Origin: Sisyra terminalis
Lineage: Eukaryota; Arthropoda; Insecta; Neuroptera; Sisyridae
NCBI GenBank assembly: GCA_958496175.1
Contig: OY292275.1
Coordinates: 50,049,701 to 50,113,700, forward strand
DNA length: 64,000 bases
Direction of reading: 5' to 3'
In this document: positions 47,175-58,771 of the stretch, piece after piece
Layout of the letters: every line of letters begins with the position of its first letter
How positions within the stretch are numbered: the stretch's first letter is position 1
Made by a program: the position numbers and the translations under genes
Notes under the pieces: model-generated
What the model was told of the DNA's origin: nothing
What the model saw: the letters and a program-made list of their open reading frames with translations, nothing else
The model's database searches: none

Positions 47175-50100
47175 ATGAAAATTTAGAAAAGAGCAGCCAT
47201 TTTCAACACTCATTATAAAATTCAAGTCAATGATTATCTTTATTTATATGTAACATAATTAAAAAAAAAAGAAATAGACAAGATAGAGCAAAAAAAAAAT
47301 TAACTTGACTTAAAAGAATTTATTTTTAGCTTCAAAATTTTTTTCAACTCCCAAATGAAAAGGTCAGTGCTTCTTTGCTTTTAATGAAAAATTATCGCCT
47401 TTTTCAATGAAGTGTTTTCGCAGTATTGTCTTTCTGATTTTGAAAAAAATCTTGAATTAGCTTAACGTTCCTTCCGAAAATACAAATTGTTTCTTATTGC
47501 CCCCTTAACATGAACAAATATCCTCAGGGGACGCAGTACCAACCTGAAAAACACTTCGGTAAATTAAGAAAAATGATAAGCATTTTGACTGTTAATTAAT
47601 ACAACCTCACATAATATCTGTACCTACCCATTTTTCGTGAGGTGTTTTTAAGGGTTATCTTTTTTTTTCGTATAACACAAATAATAATAAGACACTATGT
47701 TTTTCTTAGGAATTTTATAAGCTTCAACTAAGAAACTGTCATGGTTCGTATTATACATAATTTATGATGAATTTTTATTTCTATTTAAAGAAAAGTTATT
47801 TGTTAATCAAAATTCATCAATTATTAAAGGACTCTTGTAGAAATGTGGAACTTTTTCACATTAAAAAACGAAACAATTTTGAAAAATTTCACGTTAAAGT
47901 TGAATGAACTACGTTGGTTCATTTACTCAGATTCATGTTGTGATTGTTATTTCTTGTTTGGTGTTGACATTTTAGCGTGATCGTTCATTTTAATTGTTAT
48001 CTGGAACGAACCCTATCTGGGAAAAACAATACTTTACAACACATTATAATTTTCAACCCGCACACGATTAAATCACTTGAAACATATTTCCCAATTTGTC
48101 GGCTTAAATAACATTTTCGTGGTGGAATATTTTCCAGCCCAAATGCGAAAAAATATCTATGAATTTTGTGTTCCATTATCAACTTCAAAAAACAAAATAC
48201 TGTGATTTTTAGCTAAATATGTGAAACCTAGAACATTTTGTCGCATGAAAATGGCAAACTAATTTAAAATAAGAGGCCCATTATACGGATTTTGAATTAT
48301 ATACCGAAAAAAGATAAAATTGTATCGATGAGTTTTTCATAATAATATTATAAAATTTAACGACTAGAATAATTTTATGGCGAAAATCGAAAATATGATC
48401 GGATTATGATAAGATGGTACGCATAAAGATTATATGTAAGTGAAGAACATTTGATAGTACAAGGCTCATACTGTAAATTAGAGCGGTTTTTACAAGGATT
48501 TCGATAGCTGAAACGATTATTATCGAGTTTTGCTTTTAACAAAAAGTTATTTGAACCACGATGATAAGTTATCATTTAATGAAATTGATGTTTCAAAAGT
48601 AATTTCAGTTGAGAGAAGAAAATATATATATGGAACATGAGCGTATCAATATGGATTTCGGCTCATATAGGTTATTTTATATTCTATTATCGGCTGCTTG
48701 TTATTCGAGTTGAAAAAACAGAGTTTTGAGATAGAAGTGGGGGTTTTCGTATCGAAAAGGGAGTCAAGTCAAGTCGATAACTTATCATCGCTGATCGTTA
48801 AAAACTTTTCCACTTCCTCACGTTTGGTACAGCTCATTTGGGAAATCTGGAACTCAGCGTCATACAAAAACGTACCAGTATATTCAATTTTCCATTTATA
48901 AAATATGTAATACTGATAATAATTTGTATTCCACGTGTATATTGTTCAAGAAATTTTCTATTATATGCGAAATAAGTTAATATATCTTCAGATATGAAAA
49001 GTCTTGCGGAATAGTCAAGTATATGAGAGACGTGCACTTGGATAAGAAACATGAACAAAACTTGGAAAATCCAACATCTTCAATGATGGCTACAACGTTT
49101 TTGTGCTTTTACTAAAAAAAAACCTTTGGCCAAACTCAAAAAGTTAAGTACGTATACGGTATTTGAAAATCTTATTTCTTCTTATCTTTTTCTTGGAATT
49201 CCATAATTTTAAAAACCATACTTAATGAAATGTGGAATTCAAATGATTAAGTACTTATAGATGACATATTTAGACTAAATTTCCACCTTTATTGATAGTT
49301 TTGTAACAAAATGTTTTAATTCACATATTAAAGGATCTGATTATAAATATTTATAACTTAAACCTTTATTAAAGCGTTTTTTTATGCAAAAATATTGAAT
49401 TTTGCGAAAAAAAATTAACAAAAGTATTATTTAGGTAAACGAGGCATTAACCTAATTATTTTAGTCCTCGTATATTAAAATTTATTCTGAGAATACCCAA
49501 TTATAATTCATAAGTTGAAATTAATAAAATTCAACCAAAAATGAATTCTCCGATTTCTTGTTATGAATTTGTCATTTAATAGATTGGTTATTTCTTTAAA
49601 TAGGTGTTCATTAGAAATTGTTATATACTGAACCAAAAGTTCAATGCCAATATTCGGTTTTCTTTAGATCTTAATACTATTTAAAGAAAATTTAAAGAAA
49701 ATTTACTACTACTGGATAGCCTCATTACATGAATTTATATATTTAAGATTTATTCTAAAAGTGAGTTACATAAACTATTGAATTCCACTTCTTTTAAGTG
49801 ATTGTAGAACACTAAAAACTTATTTTGTGATTATAGTTTTAAATGTTTATATAAATTGAGAAATGATATATAATAACTTGAAGAATCCAATGTGAGTTTT
49901 ATAGTTTGTGTTTCAATGTTCCTAGCCAGCAAGTTTGGGGTAGAAATCTCAAAATGATATTCCAGTCGCTCCAGTCTTTGTCGGGGATTGATTAACTTAG
50001 AATTACTATTGAATTTAAATAAATTATATCCTAAGTATCTTAAATATTAACAATAGTTTTTGCTGAGTCTTTTTAATGTAAAAAAGAATTTTGAGAAGTT

Positions 50101-50292
50101 ATAAAACGCAAATAAAGTTATTTTAACATGTAGTTTATGCCAAAGCTAATTTAGTCATTTCATTAGAAATACAAGGCCCCTTAAAGAAGCGACAGAAACA
50201 ACTAAATTGGTTTTGCTGATGAAAACTTATGTCTACTAGTAACAATAATAAGGATAATATATGGGTAGTAATATGGATAATAATGTGGATAC
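47175..50292. other. Unassigned AT-rich DNA
   Basis: No recognisable coding sequence or structured repeat was found. A part at about 47900-48900 is less AT-rich. Open frames there (47997-48188 minus, 48375-48575 minus, 48698-48901 plus) show no family resemblance. Confidence 0.5.
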
Positions 50293-50720
50293 TAGGGACT
50301 AAAATACCGGTATACCGTAATACTGAGTAGATACCGGCATTTTGATCTATTTTGATAATTTTGTGGTACCGTTATTCAAAAGTTTATATACCGTTTTTCC
50401 GGTATTTACTATTTTTTTTTTAAATTATTTTCTTTATATTTTCAGAAGTTATCATCATAGTAAAATATTATATGGTTTTGTTTGTCATCCTAACGGGTGA
50501 AATTAATTAGACTGTTAATAGAAAGATGGTATTAAAAAATGTCTAAGGGTTTTTACATAACTATAATGATTTTAAAAATGAGAATGTAAAAGAAGAAAGG
50601 GGGTTAACCATTAAGAGTAAATTTTCTTTAAATTGTTTATCCACAAACCTATCCATGTTCAGAAAAAAATACTAGAATCAGTATTCCGGTATTAAGATCT
50701 AAAGAATACCGAATACCTGA
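50293..50720. repeat. Possible hAT-like remnant with CCGGTA repeats
   Basis: The left part starts TAGGGACTAAAATACCGGTA and repeats ACCGGTATACCG, ATACCGGCATT and TTTTCCGGTATTTAC. An inverted counterpart is at about 50680-50715 (ATTCCGGTATTAAGATCT, GAATACCGAATACC). Elements with such CCGGTATA-rich ends are common in insects, but boundaries and target duplication are not defined here. Confidence 0.35.
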
Positions 50721-51494
50721 ATAGCCTGAAGATAATGTCAAAAAACGATTGACAAATTTTATGCCTGTCTCCATAATATTTAGACAAAAATCATAAAGTT
50801 CCTCCAGCTGGAATGATGACATCAATGACATATTTATGTCAAATGAAACATTGTAAGATCCTTTTTTATAAAATTAGATAAATATTAGAGGATTGATGGA
50901 TTTCAAAAACTCAACTGCAATATAAGTTAGCGAGGTTTCGCTATTTAATAGCTGCTTCAGGCTCTCTAACTACAGAATTTAAGTAATGCTATTCATAATT
51001 TAAAAAAATATTAAAAAATTAAAATAGAGTTTTAGAAAAGAAGTTTACATTTTTGCACATTTTTTAAAAAAAAAGGTTCTTGATTTAAAAAAATGTGTAA
51101 CATTACAGACTTGCCGGCTTGTAGACTTTAACTATCCTTTCTAATCTCATTACCTTTCTTATCATTTCTCATTATCTAGTAAAGATAATTGGGGGTGGAA
51201 TGCACCATTATGTGATGAATTTAAAAAAATAGTTATATACACACTTAATAAGTCCCCCAACATCATCACAATATCAATACACGGCAATGTTCATTAAATT
51301 ATTACACTTAACTGTGTTGATTACAATAATATTCTTTTCTAATAAATTAGCATTCAATGAAATGTTTTTTCCAGTTACAAAAACTTAATATTAAGTATTT
51401 ACTGTCTTTTTTAAAATATATTTTGCTCTAATCCATTCATAACAATGTATAAAGCGATAGGTTCAAAATGATGTCAGTGGACGAAACGTATTTT
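50721..51494. other. Unassigned AT-rich DNA
   Basis: Nothing recognised between the CCGGTA remnant and the second dispersed-repeat copy. Confidence 0.5.
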
Positions 51495-51770
51495 TGCGAA
51501 TACGTGTTCGTCTATGATTTGGCGATTATGGGAGGAGCTTTCTTAAATTTTCAAAACTTCAATAATCAAAACAAATGAATATGTTTAAATATCGCAATCC
51601 GATTGGTTAATATTAATGCAATGCATAAAACGTATTTAACATTAAATAACATATACATAACATAACAAGACACTCATTGCTTACATTTCTGAACATATAG
51701 TGTATATTATGTTTATTGAGTTATGGTAAAATACTTTCAAGAAATATTTTTAAAAAGCTTCTGGAATAAG
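51495..51770. repeat. Dispersed repeat, copy 2
   Basis: It aligns by eye with 36341-36615 in the same orientation: GGGAGGAGCTTTCTTAAATT, CTTCAATAATCAAAACAAAT, CCGATTGGTTAATA and TTCAAGAAATATTTTT are the clearest blocks. Weak similarity continues on both sides. It shows that the family is interspersed, not a local duplication. Confidence 0.6.
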
Positions 51771-52219
51771 AAAAATTTTTGGGTTATATTAACAAATGAT
51801 ATGAAGCGCAGAAGTTGTTCATTTTTTTTTTCACTGTGTAGTAACTTTTCAAAAATTCAGACAATTAGCTCAGACATTATATAGAAAGTTTATAAAACCA
51901 AAAGAATATATTTATTTTCAAAGTGGTATCAAAATTCTTATATGGTTCTCTTATATATATGGTTGTCTTATTCTTATATTATTTTCTTGTAGATCTTATA
52001 AAGAAATATAGTTGTAATTTTTTTATGAAAATGGCAATATCAATCCCTCAATCGTATAAAAATTGTAGATCAATGGGTTGAGTGAATTCAAGGAATACAA
52101 ATTTCCAGTTATTTTCCTAGTATGTTCATTTTTCACAAACTTATAGAATAGTGACCTGAAACTTCCAGGAACTTAGTTTTTTAGTTGTTCCTTCATACTT
52201 CTAAAGAATCAAAAATATA

Positions 52220-52836
52220 CAGAGGTGTGAAAATTATTAGACTCAAAAGAAGATTTTTACTTTCTTCCAGCAATGTATCGCCCATACTCTAAAACATCCA
52301 GCATCAGTTATGGTTTGGAGCTGCATAATCAGCAAAGGATACCGGTAGGATATACATTGTGGAAGGTACTATGAGGCAAGACCAATATTTACAAGTCTTG
52401 GAAACGAGGTTATTGCCTCAAACTAAAGAGTGGTTTCCGGAAGAAAATTTTATCTTTATGCAGAATGGAGCTCCTTGCTTTTAAGCCAAAAAAGTTATGG
52501 ATTTCCTCAAAAATTCGAACATTAATGTGCCTTCTTGGCCAGGAAATAGTCCTGATGCTAATCCCATAGAAAATTGTTGAGCCATTGTGAAGAAATGACT
52601 AAAAAAATAAACTATTACAATACGGGTGGGTCTGATTATTGAACTCATTAAGATTTGGCATCATAATAAAATATAAATGAAAAAATAGTAAAGAGTATGC
52701 CAAGATGAGAAAAATAAATTATAAACAATAAAAGGTACCACACAAAATATTAAATGAGTGAAATTATTACAATTTTTAAATTTATGATGAAAATGTGTTT
52801 TTTTTTATCTTGAGTCTAATAATTTTCACACCTCTA
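52220..52836 (+). mobile_element. Tc1-type transposon, 617 bp, internally deleted
   Basis: Terminal inverted repeats of about 26 bp are almost perfect: CAGAGGTGTGAAAATTATTA at the left and TAATAATTTTCACACCTCTA at the right, continuing inward with GACTCAA/TTGAGTC. TA dinucleotides flank both ends (52218-52219 and 52837-52838), as expected for Tc1/mariner. The interior keeps only the C-terminal half of the transposase on the plus strand. Full-length Tc1 elements are usually 1.3-1.7 kb, so about half is lost. Confidence 0.9.
52283..52610 (+). pseudogene. Tc1-type transposase C-terminal half, inactivated
   Basis: The frame reads KHPASVMVWSCI, then after a one-base shift GRIYIVEGTMRQDQYLQVLE, TKEWFPEENFIFMQNGAPCF, a stop, AKKVMDFLKNSNINVPSWPG, NSPDANPIENC, a stop, AIVKK. 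These are the catalytic-core blocks around the second Asp and the Glu of the DD34E triad. The second Asp of the usual FMQDGAPCH is replaced by Asn, and the Trp expected after IENC is a stop. The Glu in NPIEN remains. It cannot encode an active enzyme, but the intact ends might still be mobilised by a related transposase. Confidence 0.85.
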
Positions 52837-52860
52837 TACATTTCTGGAGCCCATTCACGA

Positions 52861-52872
52861 TACTAACACCTA
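52861..52872. repeat. Left flanking direct repeat of the foldback element (12 bp)
   Basis: TACTAACACCTA occurs here and again at 54168-54179 on the other side of the element, in the same orientation. It is taken as a target-site duplication. It starts 24 bp after the Tc1 element ends. Confidence 0.75.
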
Positions 52873-54167
52873 AGGTTACCAACTCTCCAGTTTTAGTCTG
52901 GAGACTCCAGAAAAATAATGTTTTCTCCAGACTCCAGCTTACAAAAATAATCTCCAAATTTTTTAGGGTTACCAACTCCCGTTTTTTAAACCGGAAACTT
53001 TAGAAAAATGTTATTTTTTCTTGACTCCAGTTTACAAAAACGATTTTCTACAGTTTTCAATGTTAATAAAAAGCAAAATTTTCATGCGATAACAATTGAT
53101 TTTATAGTCAAAAAAATATAAATTTATTATATTTCGAATATAGAATGAAGCAGTACAGCTTGTGAACGTTATCATTTAGAATACTTGCTAAATTTTTAAG
53201 ACTGTTTTTTATTGATTACAATTCTCCGGATATAGTTATACTAGTTCGGTCAAGTTAGACATAAAAATAGTGATAAAATAGTAAAGATTCCCACAAAGCT
53301 GAATTTTCGTAGAGACCTTCAGTTTACCATTACAAATGAAGTGCCAAAAGTCCCCATCGATCCCTTGTGTGCTAAAAATTTATTCGAGGTTATGAGATTA
53401 TGAATCTTCCTCTGTTGTAATTAATTGAACATTTGAGCAAGACAGGCCTTGGCAATTGGTTCACGCTGAAGAACATTGTAACCCTACTTTTTTACAGCCA
53501 CATTTGACACTACAACCTTTTTTGCAATTAAAAAAATAGTGTTAAGAAGTTTTTCTGGAGCAGGGGGCAGTAAAGTTTGAATCGGTTCCAAAGTATTATT
53601 TATTAATTTCCAACCCCAGTCTTCAGGGTTAAGTTGATTGCCTTGCCATGTTTGAACTTCCCTGAAGTATTCTGTAAGGGACTGGCTGTCTTTTGAGGGT
53701 ATATTTTCTTAAAATAGTATAATGTATACATAAAAAAGACACAAGTAGGGATTTTTACTTGCTTAAGTGCCTGAATATGTATATATGTGGCATATGTGTG
53801 CATATTATGTAGAACGTGATTCTTACAAGCGCAATATCTGGGAAATGGTTGGTCTTAGAGGAAAACTCATAAAGACCATTTTAATAGAGAATTTTAAGAT
53901 CGATCTACAACTTTGATCGCAAGTAATTTTTCGATAAAACTGACCGTTTTTGAGAAAAATTCAAAAAACCGAAAATTTTGACCTTTGACCCCGAATAAAT
54001 TTTTTAGCACACATGGGATCGATGGGGACTTTTGGCACTTCAATGTTAATGGTAAACTGAAGGTCTCTACGAAAAATCAGCTTTGTGGGAATTTTTACTA
54101 TTTCAATTGTCTAAATGGACCGGACTATACGTTCTCCGGATTTTCTATAATTTAAACTTGGTAACCC
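52873..54167. mobile_element. Foldback-like element carrying a cysteine-rich gene tail
   Basis: This 1295-bp unit is enclosed by exact 12-bp direct repeats. Its tips are inverted: AGGTTACCAA at the left and TTGGTAACCC at the right. A subterminal tandem copy of the left tip (about 95 bp, second start TAGGGTTACCAACTCCCG near 52966) follows the first. Larger inverted arms of about 165 bp lie at about 53222-53398 and 53985-54150. They share CCCACAAAGCTGA, CGTAGAGACCTTCAGTTTAC, GAAGTGCCAAAAGTCCCCAT and GTGTGCTAAAAA. Between the arms is a minus-strand coding remnant with CXC-type cysteines. The superfamily is unclear: long inverted arms plus a 9-12-bp duplication recall MULE-type foldbacks, and the tip sequence is hAT-like in places. 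Confidence 0.7.
53398..53700 (-). pseudogene. CXC-type cysteine-rich protein C-terminus inside the foldback
   Basis: On the minus strand the frame reads VQTWQGNQLNPEDWGWKLIN, then LEPIQTLLPPAPEKLLNTIF. After a one-base shift in a T-run it reads NCKKGCSVKCGCKKVGLQC, a stop, then TNCQGLSCSNVQLITTEEDS and a stop (53398-53400). The PEDWGW...PPAPE..L..I.C.CK..C....C.C...G..C...C..C.G..C.N pattern is one I know from the C-termini of a large, mobile-looking family of arthropod proteins of unknown function that end in a cysteine-rich CXC-like tail. Only the tail is here. Upstream of 53700 coding text stops abruptly. An internal stop and the frameshift show that it is not active. Confidence 0.6.
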
Positions 54168-54179
54168 TACTAACACCTA
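54168..54179. repeat. Right flanking direct repeat of the foldback element
   Basis: TACTAACACCTA, the exact partner of 52861-52872. Confidence 0.75.
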
Positions 54180-55452
54180 TCGGCCTTTTACTAAAATCGA
54201 TTGTTATGAATTGATCCATATTCTAATCCAGATGATACTTTACCAGTCTGTACTGTGTATATATATGACATGTAAAATACCTGAGCACACATGAGTAATG
54301 AACATGTAGTAAGACTCGGTTAGATATTTGCATTTGTACGGAAACAACGTTGTCCCTCAACGTTAAGGCAATGAAGCTGGAATGTTTACTTGCCGCCCGT
54401 CGTTCAAGGCTATTCTCGACTTGTTCCCGTTCGTTCCCGTTTGCTACCGAGAGCTCGTCGCCTCTTGTCAACTGTTGTAGGAGAGTCTATTCCGAAATAG
54501 TACAAAGCGCCTTTAATTGTCTACGTTTTCCGTCACTTGTACACACCTTGTCACAAGAGGTTGGATAGAATTAATTTATCTTTCTAAAGTAAAATGAAAT
54601 ATGTACTTAGTTCTATCTGGATTGTAGCAGGAATATGTGTAGGTTTGTTCGTTCGTTTTGTTTTCTTGTTTGCACTATGTTTGTTCTATATATTTTGCTT
54701 CTTAACTAGAGGAGTTGAAATAAAATTGTTTATGTATGTGTATGTCCTATATTATTATTGTACAATATGATAACTTATATTGTTACTTTGTGTAAATAAA
54801 CCCGAATAATATATTTATAAACAGGATCAATTTGAAAACTTCATCTGCTAACAACGTTCTCCATTACCAACTACTATATTATTTGCGTTTCAATTTGATT
54901 CTTCTTTAGAAAATATAACTTTCCTTTTTTATTTTTGATTACCAACATGTACGAGTATGCATATACGAATGCCGTATTTTTCACCAAAATAATCGTTTTA
55001 ATTATTCCTATTTGAAAAATAAATGGAAACATCTTCAAAATTTTTAAAATAAATGATCTTGAATGAACAATTTTGTGGTTTGAATTTAATTTAGTTGCTT
55101 ACAAATCATCCAGTACATACTTATTCTTTGACTTTTTCGATATTTGAAAGATAAACTATAAAACTCACGTCTTATATTTGTTACAAATCGATGAATATAT
55201 TGTCTGTCGTGTATATTCTATCGCATTTTTCTGAAATCGTTTCCAATGGTTTTAGAAAATTTACATTCGAATGTGTTTTTGATCCTTTACCAGCAAACAG
55301 GACAATCATTTCCGTCTCAAAATCTCTCCAAGTGGGAAAATTGACGACATCCATTTCAATTTCCGAAACGAAATCCACATTTTTTTTTAATTCCTTGCAT
55401 TCTATGTTATTAGAATTAGATTGTAATTGAGTTTTAGTTAAAGCTTCAATAC
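54180..55452. other. Unassigned DNA; GC-richer island 54340-54570
   Basis: The island at about 54340-54570 is open on both strands (72 codons plus, 82 codons minus) and richer in G and C than the rest. The minus-strand peptide is hydrophilic and includes NGNEREQVENSLERRAASKH; I do not recognise it. It may be an exon or a regulatory island. The rest of the stretch is AT-rich without features, except for the minus-strand frame described next. Confidence 0.35.
55181..55452 (-). pseudogene. Unknown coding remnant interrupted by the long palindrome
   Basis: A minus-strand frame ending near 55181 reads with complex composition (for example IEMDVVNFPTWRDFETEMIV and FAGKGSKTHSN). On the other side of the palindrome, at about 56930-56800 on the same strand, another readable piece occurs with WLQLQYLSSNLENGISFQTI. 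The two could be halves of one older gene or element split by the insertion, although a one-base shift separates their frames. I do not recognise the product and give no function. Confidence 0.3.
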
Positions 55453-56797
55453 TAGGGTGGGTCAAAAAAATCGATTATTTTTTTTTACAAGTGACGCGGA
55501 AAAATGGGTCGCTAGGCACCTTAAAAAAATTCTCACCAAGTATGAGCTCTTAATTTTAATAGGAAGATCTTCCGCATCGCAGTTTTGTATTTTTTTCTCA
55601 GTCCAATAGACAAAAATTCATACCTCATCATTTATCGATTGTACAGAAAAATGTTCTGAAAGAATTTTTTAGAAAATATAATGTTCCACAAAAAAGGTAT
55701 TCCATATTTTTTCCGTAAGCCTCACCATTTGAAAGATATTAAGGATTTAATTTTGATTATTTTAAGACAAATTTCATTTTTGTTTATGAATTTTATAACT
55801 CGACAATAAATGACTCTTATACAATGCGCAATACGAATTTTTGTTGGAAATTAACTGCTCTATAAAAATGGTTTCTTATATTTTGGCGATTAAATTAACC
55901 GTTCAAAAGATATTCATCATCAAACTTTCATGTGTACGGATTTTAAAAGTTTTTGATGAGATATTCGAAAAATTTCTACTTAATTTATAATTTTTGAGAA
56001 AATTTACATGAATTTTAGTTTTTATCAACTGAGAAACTTCAAAATATTTTTCAATTTTTTTTTATGCTTAAGTATATTTGTCTCCATTTAAAAAAAATAA
56101 ATTGTACATTATTTATCGCTTAGTAAAATATTTATTAGTAAAAAAAGTAAAGTTTTCATTATACATATATTATGATATATTTCAGTATTAGAAAAAAAAA
56201 TGTCCAATTAGTCATAAAAAAGTTTTTTATTTCAATTTTCAAACAAGTTTTTGTTGCAAGTTGGGTAATTTATAATAAAAAATCGATTATCTCATCAAAA
56301 ACTTTTAAAATCCGTACACATGAAAGTTTGATGATGAATATCTTTTGAACGGTTAATTTAATCGCCAAAACATAAGAAACCATTTTTATAGAGCAGTTAA
56401 TTTCCAACAAAAATTCGTATTGCGCATTGTATAAGAGTCATTTATTGTCGAGTTATAAAATTCATAAACAAAAATGAAATTTGTCTTAAAATAATCAAAA
56501 TTAAATCCTTAATATCTTTCAAGTAGTGAGGCTTACGGAAAAAATATAGAATAGCTTTTTTGTAGAGCATTAAATTTTCTAAAAAATTCTTTCAAAACAT
56601 TTTTCTGTACAATCGATAAATGATGAGGTATGAATTTTTGTCTATTGGACTGAGAAAAAAATACAAAACTGCGATGCGTAGGATCTTCCTATTAAAATTA
56701 TGAGCTCATACTTGGTGAGAATTTTTTTAAGGTGCCTAGCAACCCATTTTTCCGTGTCACTTGTAAAAAAAAATAATCGATTTTTTGACCCTCCCTA
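55453..56797. mobile_element. Long foldback element, 1345 bp, arms about 510 bp
   Basis: The left arm (55453-55962) and right arm (56288-56797) are inverted copies that differ at only scattered bases. Tips are TAGGGTGGGTCAAAAAAATC and, in reverse complement of the right end, TAGGGAGGGTCAAAAAATCG. If the TA at each tip is the duplicated target, the element is 55455-56795, as for Tc1/mariner-related MITEs. The 325-bp centre (55963-56287) is AT-rich and codes for nothing recognised. The high arm identity implies recent insertion or gene conversion between arms. It would form a very stable hairpin as RNA or single-stranded DNA. Confidence 0.85.
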
Positions 56798-58493
56798 TTT
56801 AATACAATCATTAAAGTTATCGATGGTTTGAAATGAAATTCCGTTTTCCAAGTTCGAAGACAAATATTGTAGTTGCAACCAAGGTGAATTTATTTTTAGT
56901 TGTCGAGTAATTTTGATTTAAAATCAATTATTTGTCCAGCATTTTATGGATGAAGTAAGTTCTTTTGTCACTATTTTTTCTATGATTTCTTTGGTTGTTT
57001 TGGATTTTTCGACAGAGGAAACTAATAATGACAACATGGTGTCAAAAAAATGACCTTTGTGGTTATTCGGGTGGATGAATAAATACATTTGGTGGCTATT
57101 AACGGCACTCAGTAAAGCGTGAATCGTTCACCACAATGATCGAGAAGAAGCGGATGTCGTCTTCTTGAAACCTTCATAATTACTGTTTCATATCGAACCT
57201 TTTTTTAAAGGAAAAAAGTTTATTTACCTCAGTGAATAGTAAGAGTAACTATGTGGCACTATAGCTGGAGAAACTTTTGTAGAGAAAAAGACCTCTAATT
57301 GGTGAAAATGGAAACGTAAGAAATATTTTTCCTGGAGATTTTTCTTCTAAAAATTGCCTTAAAATTTTTCAGATATTTTTCGTTAAAATTCAATGAAAAA
57401 CGGTATAAATCTTCATTTGGAAACTAAATTAAATTCGAATTAAAGGTATTGGCATTTGGATTCAGCGCAAAAGGCAAACGTAGTAATTGAATGAAGTTTT
57501 TATTTAAATTCGATCGGTCGCGTTGCAAAGTGTACTATAGTAAAGTAGAACAATAAGCAGGCCGAAATGTGTGATTGTTACAAATTTTTGTTTGTCCATT
57601 CCCGTCACGAGTTTAAATAGCTGGGGTGGCAACAAATCAGAATGCAAACAGCCCTTAACTAGAAACCGAGCAAGTTTCAGCGTAAGGGAAATGAAACGGC
57701 CCCAACTGAAAATATCTAAATACGAACATCCCCAAATTCTCTCTGTAACGTCTACGAATTTTCGTGTCTAACCAACCGCACGTCCACCAACCACCAACCC
57801 CCAAATCTTTTCCTTTTCGCCGCCACCTTCGTCGTTCTTCTTCGCTGTCTCAACACGGTGACTATTGCGAAAATGGAGTCTTTTATCTGTAATTAGACAT
57901 TTATAAATATGAACAGTTACCTGAATACGTTTTCTAATTAAGTCATTCTTTTTTTAATTATTTACGCCAACTTTTAGATGTTACATTTAGAAAAAAAAGA
58001 CAATTTTTTCACTGTGTTGCCTCAACTCGAGTTAATTTAAAAGTAATTAAAATAAAATTATAGAAGAAAGATCTTACAAATTGTACACATTTTTTTAATT
58101 AGACTTATTGTCTCGCACTGAAATGACTTTCATCAAATTTTAACAAGACTTCTTGTATTCCTGGTAAAATTGTTTTCGTCGAACAAAAGTCGCGCGTGGT
58201 TTGAATAATTTTCAAATAAAAATTTAAAGACAAAGAAATACAAATAGAAATTTCTTGTTTTTACATTTTCTAATAACTGGATGATTTAAAAAAAATACTC
58301 TATTTTTTTGTTTCTATTCCAATAAACAGCATCCAAAAAACAATACTATTGCAATTTGAAGTTCCAAGGGTTGAAGGATCTATTTTATTTTTAAATGATT
58401 TAACACTTTGTTTTTTGTTTTTTTTTGGCAACGTAAAAATGTATGAAGAATAAATTTTAACTTAAAATTAGAACTCTTGAAAAGTTAAATCGC
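56798..58493. other. Unassigned DNA; GC-richer island 57540-57880
   Basis: After the possible split coding remnant (56800-57000) the sequence is unassigned. The island at about 57540-57880 has C-rich text (CCACCAACCACCAACCCCCA, then CGCCGCCACCTTCGTCG) unlike its neighbours, and an unrecognised 66-codon frame (57571-57771). It may be regulatory or part of an untranslated exon. Confidence 0.4.
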
Positions 58494-58530
58494 CTGAAAA
58501 AGCAGTAATAAATTGCGAAACGTTGCCAAA
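58494..58530 (+). ncRNA. Orphan Penelope-type tail motif
   Basis: CTGAAAA (58494-58500), then a short GCA/TGC hairpin with a long loop, then GAAACGTTGCC (58517-58527). The layout matches the tail motif at 61122 and, less closely, those at 21.1-21.8 kb. The first box fits CUGANGA except for one position. No coding remnant is near it. Confidence 0.35.
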
Positions 58531-58771
58531 AAATCCTGGGAACTACAACAAATTGAAGATAAACTACAGGATTGGAATCAATAATTAATATAAAATACTA
58601 TTGCATTTAAAAGTTTGAAAAATAATTTCTTCCGAAATACTTTTCAACGATATTTACTGCCTAATAATGACCTTTTAAACATGTTTATGTTTCATTTACA
58701 GTTTTTAACAGTGGATTAAAGACCTTGAAGTTTTCCATCCCCAAACTTTCTCCTTGGATTTCAAATAATTA

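Noticed and set aside
55181..57000. Naming the split minus-strand coding remnant
   Set aside because: The peptides are protein-like but I cannot match them to any family from memory, and a one-base shift separates the halves.
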